From Sphingomonadaceae bacterium (GTDB taxonomy: Bacteria; Pseudomonadota; Alphaproteobacteria; Sphingomonadales; Sphingomonadaceae), in the NCBI GenBank assembly GCA_020630295.1, contig JAHDBR010000001.1, positions 17,106 to 59,712 of the forward strand: a DNA stretch of 42,607 bases, read 5' to 3'. The notes under the pieces are model-generated. The model was not told the DNA's origin and searched no databases. It saw only the letters and a list, made by a program, of their open reading frames with translations. The stretch's first letter is position 1. Each line of letters begins with the position of its first letter. The position numbers and the translations under genes are program-made. Shown one piece after another: positions 1 through 6,996 of the stretch.

Positions 1-163
1 CAAATGGCTGTTCTGGTTCAGCCGATTTTGCCGGTTCGGATTTAGAAGGCATCTTTTTTGATGCCGCGCTCTTTGATGCGGCCGGTTTTCGCCGCGCTAC
101 GGGCTTCTTTTTCGCCGCAGTTTTGGAAGTCAGCTTCTTAGTGGTTGTCTTGCGAGTGGTCAT
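1..163 (-). CDS. Lys/Ala-rich protein, N-terminal fragment (cut by left edge)
   Basis: An open frame starts at an ATG (163-161) and runs off the left edge after 54 codons. The visible part is dominated by Lys, Ala, Ser, Thr and Pro (it begins MTTRKTTTKKLTSKTAAKKK) and turns more acidic near the edge with several Glu residues. Such low-complexity basic tails occur in histone-H1-like DNA-binding proteins, and as N-terminal extensions of phasins or polyphosphate kinases in this clade. The catalytic or folded part is outside the window, so no function can be given. No convincing ribosome-binding site is visible. The gene lies downstream of the peroxiredoxin gene on the same strand, but a strong hairpin separates them. 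Confidence 0.6.
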   Translation of the reverse strand, partial: MTTRKTTTKKLTSKTAAKKKPVARRKPAASKSAASKKMPSKSEPAKSAEPEQPF

Positions 164-228
164 AAGCGCATCTTATCTGCCCGAAAACGGGTGGCAAGCG
201 CCGCTACCTATGTGTCTGAAAATGAACC

Positions 229-262
229 GGATCGGGCCGCGTTTCGTTACGCGGCCCGATCC
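229..262 (-). terminator. Rho-independent-like terminator of the peroxiredoxin gene
   Basis: A perfect 14-bp inverted repeat (229-242 with 249-262) has a 6-base loop and lies 12 bases past the peroxiredoxin stop. Read leftward, the stem is followed by a modest T-rich stretch (GGTTCATTTTC). The stem is very strong and GC-rich; the U-tract is weak, so this could also act as an mRNA 3'-end stabiliser. Confidence 0.6.
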
Positions 263-274
263 AATCCGAATTGA

Positions 275-754
275 TTAAAGCTGTTCGAGCATATGTTCCG
301 CAGAACTCACCGAAAAGTCGCCAGGCGCTTCGACATTTAGCTGCTCTACCACGCCATCATTCACAACCATCGAGTAACGCTGGCTGCGGTGACCCATGCC
401 AAATCCTTGGAAGTCAGCATCAAGGCCAAGAGCTTTGGCAAATTCTGCATTGCCATCGGCCAGCATGGTAACATCGGCAGAGCCGGCATCTTTACCCCAT
501 GCACCCATCACGAATGCATCGTTCACTGATGTACAAGCGATTTCGTCAACGCCCGCAGCTTTCAGCTCGGCAGCCTTTTCAACATAGCCAGGCATATGCT
601 TTGCGGAACAGGTCGGAGTATAGGCACCGGGAACAGCGAAAAGCGCCACGCGCTTACCTGCGAAGAAGTCTTTCGCTTCGACTTGCTCCGGACCTTCGGC
701 GGTTGCCTTGACCAGCTTTACCTCGGGTAGTTTATCGCCAACAGAAATTGTCAT
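275..754 (-). CDS. Peroxiredoxin, Prx5/AhpC-TSA family
   Basis: This 159-residue thiol peroxidase should reduce hydrogen peroxide and alkyl hydroperoxides in the cytoplasm, using a thioredoxin- or glutaredoxin-type reductant. The peroxidatic Cys49 sits in the motif PGAYTPTCS typical of the Prx5 subfamily. A second Cys at about 74 is present, but a conserved resolving role is not certain. The length matches single-domain Prx5 proteins. I chose the ATG at 754-752 (MTISVGDKLPEV) because AAAGGAAA lies at good spacing upstream and the family starts here; the frame stays open 25 codons further upstream, but that extension has no family resemblance. The gene is divergent from ahcY, and a strong hairpin follows its stop. 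Confidence 0.92.
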   Translation of the reverse strand: MTISVGDKLPEVKLVKATAEGPEQVEAKDFFAGKRVALFAVPGAYTPTCSAKHMPGYVEKAAELKAAGVDEIACTSVNDAFVMGAWGKDAGSADVTMLADGNAEFAKALGLDADFQGFGMGHRSQRYSMVVNDGVVEQLNVEAPGDFSVSSAEHMLEQL

Positions 755-792
755 TACGTAATTTCCTTTCATCAAATGCTGCAGTTGCAATG

Positions 793-820
793 GATATAGG
801 ATGTGTGTGCCGCACGGCAA
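793..820 (-). promoter_or_regulatory. Possible promoter of the peroxiredoxin gene
   Basis: Reading leftward, TTGCCG (820-815), a 16-base spacer and TATATC (798-793) resemble -35 and -10 boxes (4 of 6 each). This gives a leader of roughly 30 bases to the start at 754. The match is modest and is offered only because position and spacing fit. Confidence 0.3.
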
Positions 821-830
821 TGACAACATG

Positions 831-850
831 ATATAAAGATGTCTTTATAT
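831..850. promoter_or_regulatory. 20-bp perfect palindrome upstream of ahcY, candidate SahR-type operator
   Basis: ATATAAAGA and TCTTTATAT form perfect 9-bp arms around a 2-base centre. The site lies 101 bases before the ahcY GTG and just upstream of the possible peroxiredoxin promoter. Size and symmetry fit a dimeric winged-helix repressor. In Proteobacteria, ahcY and methionine-cycle genes are known targets of SahR, an ArsR-family regulator sensing S-adenosylhomocysteine. That this site is SahR's is inference from position and AT-rich palindromic form; no sahR gene is in the window. Confidence 0.55.
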
Positions 851-951
851 TTGCATATGATGCCCGCAATCGCTACATGGGCTGCAACATCAAAGCGCTC
901 TTGGCCTTCAGTCATCGGGCGCAATTTTTTTGGCATTCAGGAGAATATGCT

Positions 952-2364
952 GTGGCAAAAGCGGCCCAAGATTACATCATCAAAGATATTTCGCAGGCTG
1001 AATACGGCCGCGCAGAAATCAACATCGCCGAAACTGAAATGCCGGGCCTGATGGCTCTGCGTGAAGAGTTTGGCGACAGCAAGCCTTTGAAAGGCGCGCG
1101 GATCACAGGTTCGCTGCACATGACGATCCAAACAGCCGTGCTGATGGAAACGTTGATCGACCTTGGCGCTGAAATCCGCTGGGCGACGTGCAACATCTAC
1201 TCGACACAAGATCACGCAGCGGCAGCAATGGCTGAAGCAGGCATTCCCATTTACGCGGTTAAGGGTGAAACACTCGCCGAATATTGGGACTATGTCGGCC
1301 ATATCTTCTCCTGGGGCACAGATGCCGATCCAGATCAGACTGCCAACATCATCCTTGACGATGGCGGCGATGCGACTTCATTCGCATTGTGGGGCGCCCG
1401 TTTGGAAGCTGGCGAAACTATGCCGGAGCCGACGAACCCTGAAGAGATCGAGATGCAGCGCGCTGTGAAGGCCTTTGTTGCCAAGCACCCTGGCTATCTG
1501 ACCAAGACGGTTGAAAACCTGCATGGCGTTTCGGAAGAAACCACAACCGGCGTTCACCGCCTTTACCACCTCGCCAAGAATGGCAAATTGCCTTTCCCGG
1601 CGATCAACGTGAATGACAGCGTGACGAAGTCGAAGTTCGACAACCTGTACGGTTGTAAGGAATCGCTGGTTGATGCGATCCGCCGCGCTACAGACGTTAT
1701 GCTGGCCGGTAAGGTCGCCTGTGTTGCCGGTTTCGGTGACGTGGGTAAGGGTTCTGCCGACAGCCTCCGCAATGGCGGCGCACGCGTCATGGTAACAGAA
1801 ATCGATCCTATCTGTGCACTGCAGGCAGCCATGGAAGGCTATGAAGTCGTCACCATGGAAGAGGCGACCAAGCGTTGCGATATCTTCGTCACGACCACTG
1901 GCAATGAAGACGTAATCACTGCCGAACATATGAAGGCAATGAAACCGATGAGCATCGTATGCAACATCGGTCACTTCGACAGCGAGATCCAGATCGGCGC
2001 GCTCGACAATTACGATTGGGCCGAAATCAAGCCGGGCACAGACTTGGTGACTTTCCCCGACGGCAAGCAGATCATGATCCTTGCCAAAGGCCGCTTGGTG
2101 AACCTTGGTTGTGCGACTGGCCACCCGAGCTTCGTTATGAGCTGTTCTTTCACCAACCAGGTGCTGGCGCAGATCGAACTCTACACCAAAGGCGACGAGT
2201 ACAATAACGAAGTCTATGTGCTTCCCAAGCACCTCGACGAGAAGGTCGCTCAATTGCACCTCGACAAGCTTGGCGTAACGCTTACGAAAATGTCTCAGAA
2301 ACAGGCTGACTATATCGGGGTGCCTGTTGAAGGGCCGTTCAAGCCAGAGCATTACCGCTACTAA
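952..2364 (+). CDS. ahcY: Adenosylhomocysteinase (S-adenosyl-L-homocysteine hydrolase)
   Basis: This cytoplasmic NAD-dependent enzyme reversibly splits S-adenosylhomocysteine into adenosine and homocysteine, removing the inhibitory product of methylation reactions and feeding the methionine cycle. The 470-residue protein carries the substrate domain early ([11 protein letters not shown], then [14 protein letters not shown]), the central [12 protein letters not shown] block, the Rossmann glycine motif GFGDVGKG, and the C-terminal KPEHYRY ending typical of the family. I chose the GTG at 952 because AGGAG sits 8 bases upstream and the protein then begins [12 protein letters not shown] as in relatives; the open frame reaches back to 877 without family support. 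A palindrome at 831-850 is the likely control site and a hairpin follows the stop. Confidence 0.97.
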   Translation: MAKAAQDYIIKDISQAEYGRAEINIAETEMPGLMALREEFGDSKPLKGARITGSLHMTIQTAVLMETLIDLGAEIRWATCNIYSTQDHAAAAMAEAGIPIYAVKGETLAEYWDYVGHIFSWGTDADPDQTANIILDDGGDATSFALWGARLEAGETMPEPTNPEEIEMQRAVKAFVAKHPGYLTKTVENLHGVSEETTTGVHRLYHLAKNGKLPFPAINVNDSVTKSKFDNLYGCKESLVDAIRRATDVMLAGKVACVAGFGDVGKGSADSLRNGGARVMVTEIDPICALQAAMEGYEVVTMEEATKRCDIFVTTTGNEDVITAEHMKAMKPMSIVCNIGHFDSEIQIGALDNYDWAEIKPGTDLVTFPDGKQIMILAKGRLVNLGCATGHPSFVMSCSFTNQVLAQIELYTKGDEYNNEVYVLPKHLDEKVAQLHLDKLGVTLTKMSQKQADYIGVPVEGPFKPEHYRY

Positions 2365-2405
2365 GCGATACGGCGGCTCAACGGCCGCTCACGACAACGA
2401 AACAG

Positions 2406-2432
2406 CGCCGCTCCTGCATTGCAGGGGCGGCG
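2406..2432 (+). terminator. Hairpin after ahcY, probable terminator
   Basis: A GC-rich inverted repeat (CGCCGCTCCTGC paired with GCAGGGGCGGCG, one G-T pair) starts about 40 bases after the ahcY stop. It is followed by TTCGTCATTTCA, which is only mildly T-rich. It separates ahcY from divL. Confidence 0.5.
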
Positions 2433-2523
2433 TTCGTCATTTCATCGGTAAATGAAGCGGAAAGTTTCGCAAATCAGCGCCTTGCACGTTGCATCCTGCG
2501 TGCAGCGCGCATAGCTGACAGGA

Positions 2524-4857
2524 ATGACTTTCTCATCCACTGCTCTGGTCGCAATTGGCCTCTTGCTTGCCGCCTGGACGGTGGGCGCAGCGTGGATGAT
2601 GATCGCGGCAGGAGCAAAGGCCAGCAAAGCGGAGGGAAGCCGGAAAGCCGCACGGCGCATGGCCCGCATGATCGACGAGGCTCCCGCGATCCCGCTAATG
2701 GTGCGGGCCGATGGCCGGATAGAAGGATCAGACCGTCTGGCTGGCTGGCTCGGGCTCGAAAAACTACCTCAATATCTGAGCGAACTTGATGGCGGTCTTG
2801 GTGGAGAGGGTAAGGGACTTTCTGCTGGCCAGCTGCGCGACCTTACCGAGCATGTTGGCAGAGTGCAGAAAACAGCTGCGCCATTCCGCATGGCAATCAC
2901 GCCGCCGGGTTCCCAGCGCAGCCTTGCATTGCGCGGTGTGCTGGCGGACCCTCAGGTTTCCCCGGGTGGAGCTGCCTTGGTTTGGATTTTCGACTTCAGC
3001 GAAAGCGAAAGCGAACTTTCCCGCCTACGGGAAGAGGCTGCGCGTGCGCGCGGCGATTTCGGCGCATTGGTTGGTTTGATCGAGGCTGCGCCTATGCCGA
3101 TGTGGTTTCGCGGGCCCGACACCCAATTGCGTTTGGTCAATAAGGCATATGTCGAAGCGGTTGGCGCTAAGGATGCCGACAGCGCTGTGATCGACCAAGC
3201 TGAACTGATCGAATCGGTGGACGGCCTCACCGCTGCCCAAATTGCAGGGCAGGCTGCGGATAAGAACCTGCCGATTGAGCGCGTGGTCAGCGTGACGATT
3301 GACGGGCAACGGCGCAGCATGCGGGTCAGCGATCTGCCGCTGGGTGCCGAAGGAATTGCGGGTTACGCAGTTGATATCGAAGAAATGGAGGAGCAATCGC
3401 GCCAGTTCCGCGCATTCCGCGACGCCCAACGCTCTATTCTGGACCAGCTTTCTATTGGCGTCGGGCAATTTGATGGCGGACGGAAGCTGATCTTTGCCAA
3501 CCAGCCATTCCGCCGTATTTTTGAACTCAATTCCGGCGTGGTGGCACAATCGCTGGAGTTTGAACGCTTTCTTGCCAATGCGCGGGATACGGGCCGCACG
3601 CCGGAAGTCAGGGATTTCCCCACATGGCGCGCCGAACACGCTGAATGGTTTGCATCCGGGGAGACGCAAGAGGAGGCATGGCCTCTATCGGACGGTACCC
3701 ATCTGCGGATGATTGCCCAGCCAATGCCCGACGGAGGCTTGGTGCTGATCGCGGAAGACCGGACTGAACAGCTTGCATTGTCTGCCACGCGCGACACCTT
3801 GCTGCGTACACGGACTGCTACATTTGACAGTCTGTTTGAAGCGTTGGCCGTGTTTGCGCCTGATGGGAAATTGCAGCTTTGGAATCGTAGTTTTGCCGGG
3901 ACGTGGGGCCTCGACCCGGAACAGCTGGATGCGCATCCGGCCGCGCCCGAATTGTTGGAAGCCATCGCGCCGAATCTGGAAAATCCCAAACAGGCCAAAG
4001 GAATTGGCGAGGTCATTCGGGCAGCCACGCTCGACAGGAAAGAACGCGGCGGCCGAATAGCATTGGCGGACGGACGGACTTTGGAATTTGCCGGTATTCC
4101 GCTTCCCGATGGAAACGGATTGCTGACTGTTCTTGATGTGACCGCGAATGAACAGGCAGAAGCCGCGTTGCGTGACCGTAACAAAGCGCTGGAAGCGGCG
4201 GACGAAGTGAAAACGCAGTTCCTCGCCAATATGTCGTATGAGTTCCGCACGCCTCTGACATCCATTGGCGGCTTTGCAGAATTGCTTGAGGCGGGCGTGG
4301 CTGGTGATCTGTCCGATCAGGGCAAGGAATATGTGACTGCAATTCTGGAATCGGTTTCAAGGCTGACCGAGCAAGTTGAGAATGTGCTCGACCTGTCGCA
4401 AAGCGAGGCTGGATTGCTTCCGCTAGCCAAGGAACGGCTTGATATGTTCCCGTTTGTAACAGGAATTGTGCAGGGGCGGGCTGAGGCGATCGAGGCAGCC
4501 GGCTTGGAGCTTGATCTGCGCGGAAGCAAGGCGAGCGGCAAGGTCGACGCCGATCCGCGCCAGTTGGGGCGTGCCATCGGACAATTGCTGGACAACGCAA
4601 TTGCGGCGACACCTTCCGGCGGCAAGATACTGGTGGACGTGTCAAAGCCGAAGGGAACCGCCCAGATTGTCATATCCGATAATGGCTGCGGCATGACGCA
4701 GCAGGAACTGGCGCGCGCACTGGAAGGGCAGGGCGGTGAGAAGCGGCAGGGGCTAGGGATTCCGCTCGCCCGGCAACTGGTCGAGGCGCATGGCGGCACA
4801 CTGGAAATGGAATCGCGCACAGGTGAAGGCACCGCTGCGATAATTAGACTAACGTGA
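2524..4857 (+). CDS. divL: DivL-type PAS sensor kinase with Tyr in place of the phospho-acceptor His
   Basis: This 777-residue protein has one N-terminal membrane segment (about residues 5-27), PAS-like sensory regions, a dimerisation helix and an ATPase domain with an N box (Asn691) and DNGCGM (from 719). The H box reads NMSYEFRTPLTSI: Tyr572 stands where true histidine kinases have His. That substitution is the hallmark of Caulobacter DivL, which acts as a signalling adaptor to CckA, integrating DivK status and controlling CtrA, rather than as a conventional kinase. Position directly before tsaE supports orthology, as in other alphaproteobacteria. The start is an ATG with AGGA only a few bases upstream. 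The stop overlaps the tsaE start (GTGA). Function by orthology is inference; the Tyr is read directly. Confidence 0.85.
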   Translation: MTFSSTALVAIGLLLAAWTVGAAWMMIAAGAKASKAEGSRKAARRMARMIDEAPAIPLMVRADGRIEGSDRLAGWLGLEKLPQYLSELDGGLGGEGKGLSAGQLRDLTEHVGRVQKTAAPFRMAITPPGSQRSLALRGVLADPQVSPGGAALVWIFDFSESESELSRLREEAARARGDFGALVGLIEAAPMPMWFRGPDTQLRLVNKAYVEAVGAKDADSAVIDQAELIESVDGLTAAQIAGQAADKNLPIERVVSVTIDGQRRSMRVSDLPLGAEGIAGYAVDIEEMEEQSRQFRAFRDAQRSILDQLSIGVGQFDGGRKLIFANQPFRRIFELNSGVVAQSLEFERFLANARDTGRTPEVRDFPTWRAEHAEWFASGETQEEAWPLSDGTHLRMIAQPMPDGGLVLIAEDRTEQLALSATRDTLLRTRTATFDSLFEALAVFAPDGKLQLWNRSFAGTWGLDPEQLDAHPAAPELLEAIAPNLENPKQAKGIGEVIRAATLDRKERGGRIALADGRTLEFAGIPLPDGNGLLTVLDVTANEQAEAALRDRNKALEAADEVKTQFLANMSYEFRTPLTSIGGFAELLEAGVAGDLSDQGKEYVTAILESVSRLTEQVENVLDLSQSEAGLLPLAKERLDMFPFVTGIVQGRAEAIEAAGLELDLRGSKASGKVDADPRQLGRAIGQLLDNAIAATPSGGKILVDVSKPKGTAQIVISDNGCGMTQQELARALEGQGGEKRQGLGIPLARQLVEAHGGTLEMESRTGEGTAAIIRLT

Positions 4858-5297
4858 GAACACCCTTACCGGATTTAGCCGCAATGAACGCTTATGGAGC
4901 GCGTATTGCTGTTGTCTTGCAGGCGGGTGACGTAATCGAACTCAACGGCGGGCTTGGTGCGGGCAAAACCACTTTGGCGCGTGCGGTCATTCAGGCTCTC
5001 GGCTACAAAGACGATATTCCCTCACCGACTTTTACGATCGTAGAGACATATGATCCGCCTGCGGTTTCATTGCCAATTGTCCATGCGGATTTCTACAGGC
5101 TGGAAGGTCCCGGTGATTTGGCAGAGATCGGTCTGGACGAATACCGCGAAGGCGCCGCCCTGCTTGCTGAATGGCCCGGTCAGGTCGGCGGCTTCGCAAC
5201 CGAAGCAGCGTGTTTGTCGATTACGCTAGAACATGCGGATGGAGGGCGGATAGCGATTGTCGAAGCCGGTCCAAATTGGTTACACCGTATCCCATGA
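4854..5297 (+). CDS. tsaE: tRNA threonylcarbamoyladenosine biosynthesis ATPase TsaE
   Basis: TsaE is the ATPase partner of TsaB and TsaD in making N6-threonylcarbamoyladenosine at A37 of ANN-decoding tRNAs. The 147-residue protein has the P-loop GGLGAGKTT (Lys38), the SPTFTIVETY switch region and the HADFYRLEGPGDL block typical of the family. The start is the GTG overlapping the divL stop, which implies translational coupling; an internal ATG at 4884 would cut into the fold. The stop overlaps the amgK ATG (ATGA). Confidence 0.93.
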   Translation: MRTPLPDLAAMNAYGARIAVVLQAGDVIELNGGLGAGKTTLARAVIQALGYKDDIPSPTFTIVETYDPPAVSLPIVHADFYRLEGPGDLAEIGLDEYREGAALLAEWPGQVGGFATEAACLSITLEHADGGRIAIVEAGPNWLHRIP

Positions 5298-6283
5298 GCG
5301 AACTTCCAGATGGCATTGATTCTTTCCTGAAAAGCGCCGGATGGGGCGATGCAGAAATTGACCCGATTCCGGGTGATGCATCATTCCGCCGATATTTCAG
5401 GGTTCGTGACGGTTCTCGCAAGGCCATGCTGATGTTTGCGCCCCCTCCTGAAGAGGATCCAGCGCCGTTTCTGCACGTGGCCAAATGGCTTAACGGAAAT
5501 AAGTTGCGAGGGCCGGACATTTACGCGGATGATGCCGCGTCCGGGTGGGTGCTGATCGAAGATTTCGGCAATGACCGGATGCGCGATTGGCTGGATGATA
5601 ATCCCGCCGGTGAAGAAGAAGCCTACCGTACCGCGATTGCTGCACTGGCGCAGTTGCACCGTGTGCCGGCTGGCCCGTTCGGCGCGTATGACATGGAAGT
5701 TTACCAGCGCGAGGCGGATTTGCTGACCGAATGGTATTGTCCGTCGATGGGCCTGACTGTCGATGCAGATAGCTATCGTGCAGCGTGGGCTGATGCGCTG
5801 AAGCCGATGCTGGCGCGGCAGCAGCCCGGAGTGACTGTGCTGCGTGATTACCATGCGGAGAACATTATGCTGCTTGATCCAGCCGCCGATGGTTCGGGCG
5901 CGCAGGGCTTGATAGATTTTCAGGATGCTCTGGTTGGCCATCCCGCTTACGATGTGGTTTCGTTGCTGCAGGACGCCCGCCGCGAAGTGCCGGAAGATTT
6001 AGAGCGGCGAATGCTTGATCACTATATCGGCCTTGCCGAATGCGATGACGATTTTGAAGCTGATTATGCACGTTTGGGCGCGCAGCGGAACGCAAAGATC
6101 GTCGGCATTTTTACGCGCCTGTGCAAGCGCGATGGCAAACCACATTATCTGGACTTCATTCCGAGAGTATGGCGCGCGATGGAGCGTGATTTGGCACATC
6201 CAGCATTGGCACCTGTTGCGGACTGGTTTGATGCCAATATTCCGCAGCAAATCCGGAACGATAATGGGGGCCGTCCGCAGTGA
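5294..6283 (+). CDS. amgK: N-acetylmuramate/N-acetylglucosamine kinase AmgK (aminoglycoside phosphotransferase fold)
   Basis: AmgK phosphorylates the anomeric carbon of N-acetylmuramic acid, giving MurNAc 1-phosphate for MurU in the recycling route that bypasses de novo UDP-MurNAc synthesis. The 329-residue protein has the APH-type catalytic loop LRDYHAENIM (Asp185 or nearby, Asn190) and the metal-binding IDFQDALVGHPAYD (Asp208). An early GDASFRRYF resembles the nucleotide-binding strand turn of the family. The immediate partner downstream is murU, which fixes the assignment. The ATG at 5294 overlaps the tsaE stop; an upstream extension in the same frame lies wholly inside tsaE and is not credible. 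Confidence 0.9.
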   Translation: MSELPDGIDSFLKSAGWGDAEIDPIPGDASFRRYFRVRDGSRKAMLMFAPPPEEDPAPFLHVAKWLNGNKLRGPDIYADDAASGWVLIEDFGNDRMRDWLDDNPAGEEEAYRTAIAALAQLHRVPAGPFGAYDMEVYQREADLLTEWYCPSMGLTVDADSYRAAWADALKPMLARQQPGVTVLRDYHAENIMLLDPAADGSGAQGLIDFQDALVGHPAYDVVSLLQDARREVPEDLERRMLDHYIGLAECDDDFEADYARLGAQRNAKIVGIFTRLCKRDGKPHYLDFIPRVWRAMERDLAHPALAPVADWFDANIPQQIRNDNGGRPQ

Positions 6284-6996
6284 GCACACTGGCAAGCGAT
6301 ACCGCAATGGTCATGGCCGCTGGCATGGGTAAACGGATGCGTCCGCTTACCGCGTCGCAGCCCAAGCCGTTGGTGCGCGTGGCGGGAAAGCCTTTGATCG
6401 ACCATACGCTTGACCGATTGAAAGATGCGGGCGTGGCCAAGGCCGTGGTCAATGTCCATTATCTGGCGGACGCTCTGGAAGCACATTTGTCGGAGCGGCG
6501 CTCGCCAGAAGTCATTATCTCCGACGAGCGCGAAGCCTTGCTGGAAACCGGCGGCGGTATGGTGAAGGCGCAGGAGCATCTGCCTGACCCGTTCTTCTGC
6601 CTGAACTCTGATAATATCTGGCTGGAGGGACCGCGCAGCGCCTTTCATGATTTGTCCGCGCGCTGGAATCCTGAAGTGATGGATGCTCTTCTGTTGCTTG
6701 TCCCGCATGGCAGCGCCCGCAACTTTCAGGGAAAGGGCGATTTCCACATGGATGCTATGGGCAAGGTAACGCGCAGACGGTCGGGCCGGATTGCGCCGTT
6801 TATTTACACCGGCATCCAGCTCGTATCGCACCGGCTGCTCCGCGATGCGCCTGAAGGGAAATTTTCGACCAACATCTTCTGGAGCCGCGCCATTGAAGAA
6901 GGGCGCCTGTATGGCAGCGCATTCACCGGACAATGGTTTGAAGTCGGCACTCCGCAGGCAATCGGCCCGACTGAAGAAGCCTTGAAGCGTGGGTGA
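6280..6996 (+). CDS. murU: N-acetylmuramate 1-phosphate uridylyltransferase MurU
   Basis: MurU transfers UMP to MurNAc 1-phosphate, making UDP-MurNAc from recycled cell-wall sugar. The 238-residue sugar nucleotidyltransferase has the signature AAGMGKRMRPLT (13-24), PKPLVRVAGKPLIDH, and the metal-site region FCLNSDNIW. It lacks the long C-terminal beta-helix of GlmU-type enzymes, as expected for MurU. The GTG start overlaps the amgK stop (GTGA), and the 3' end overlaps the addB start by 8 bases. In organisms with AmgK-MurU this route lowers dependence on MurA and is linked to intrinsic fosfomycin tolerance; that is family knowledge. Confidence 0.9.
   Translation: MSTLASDTAMVMAAGMGKRMRPLTASQPKPLVRVAGKPLIDHTLDRLKDAGVAKAVVNVHYLADALEAHLSERRSPEVIISDEREALLETGGGMVKAQEHLPDPFFCLNSDNIWLEGPRSAFHDLSARWNPEVMDALLLLVPHGSARNFQGKGDFHMDAMGKVTRRRSGRIAPFIYTGIQLVSHRLLRDAPEGKFSTNIFWSRAIEEGRLYGSAFTGQWFEVGTPQAIGPTEEALKRG

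Noticed and set aside
755-951. SAM or SAH riboswitch ahead of ahcY
   Set aside because: I could not find the stems or conserved loops of known SAM/SAH riboswitch classes; the clear element is a DNA palindrome.
1378-2352. Leftward 324-residue open frame inside ahcY
   Set aside because: It is a shadow of the ahcY reading frame, His/Asp/Val-rich with no motif or ribosome-binding site.
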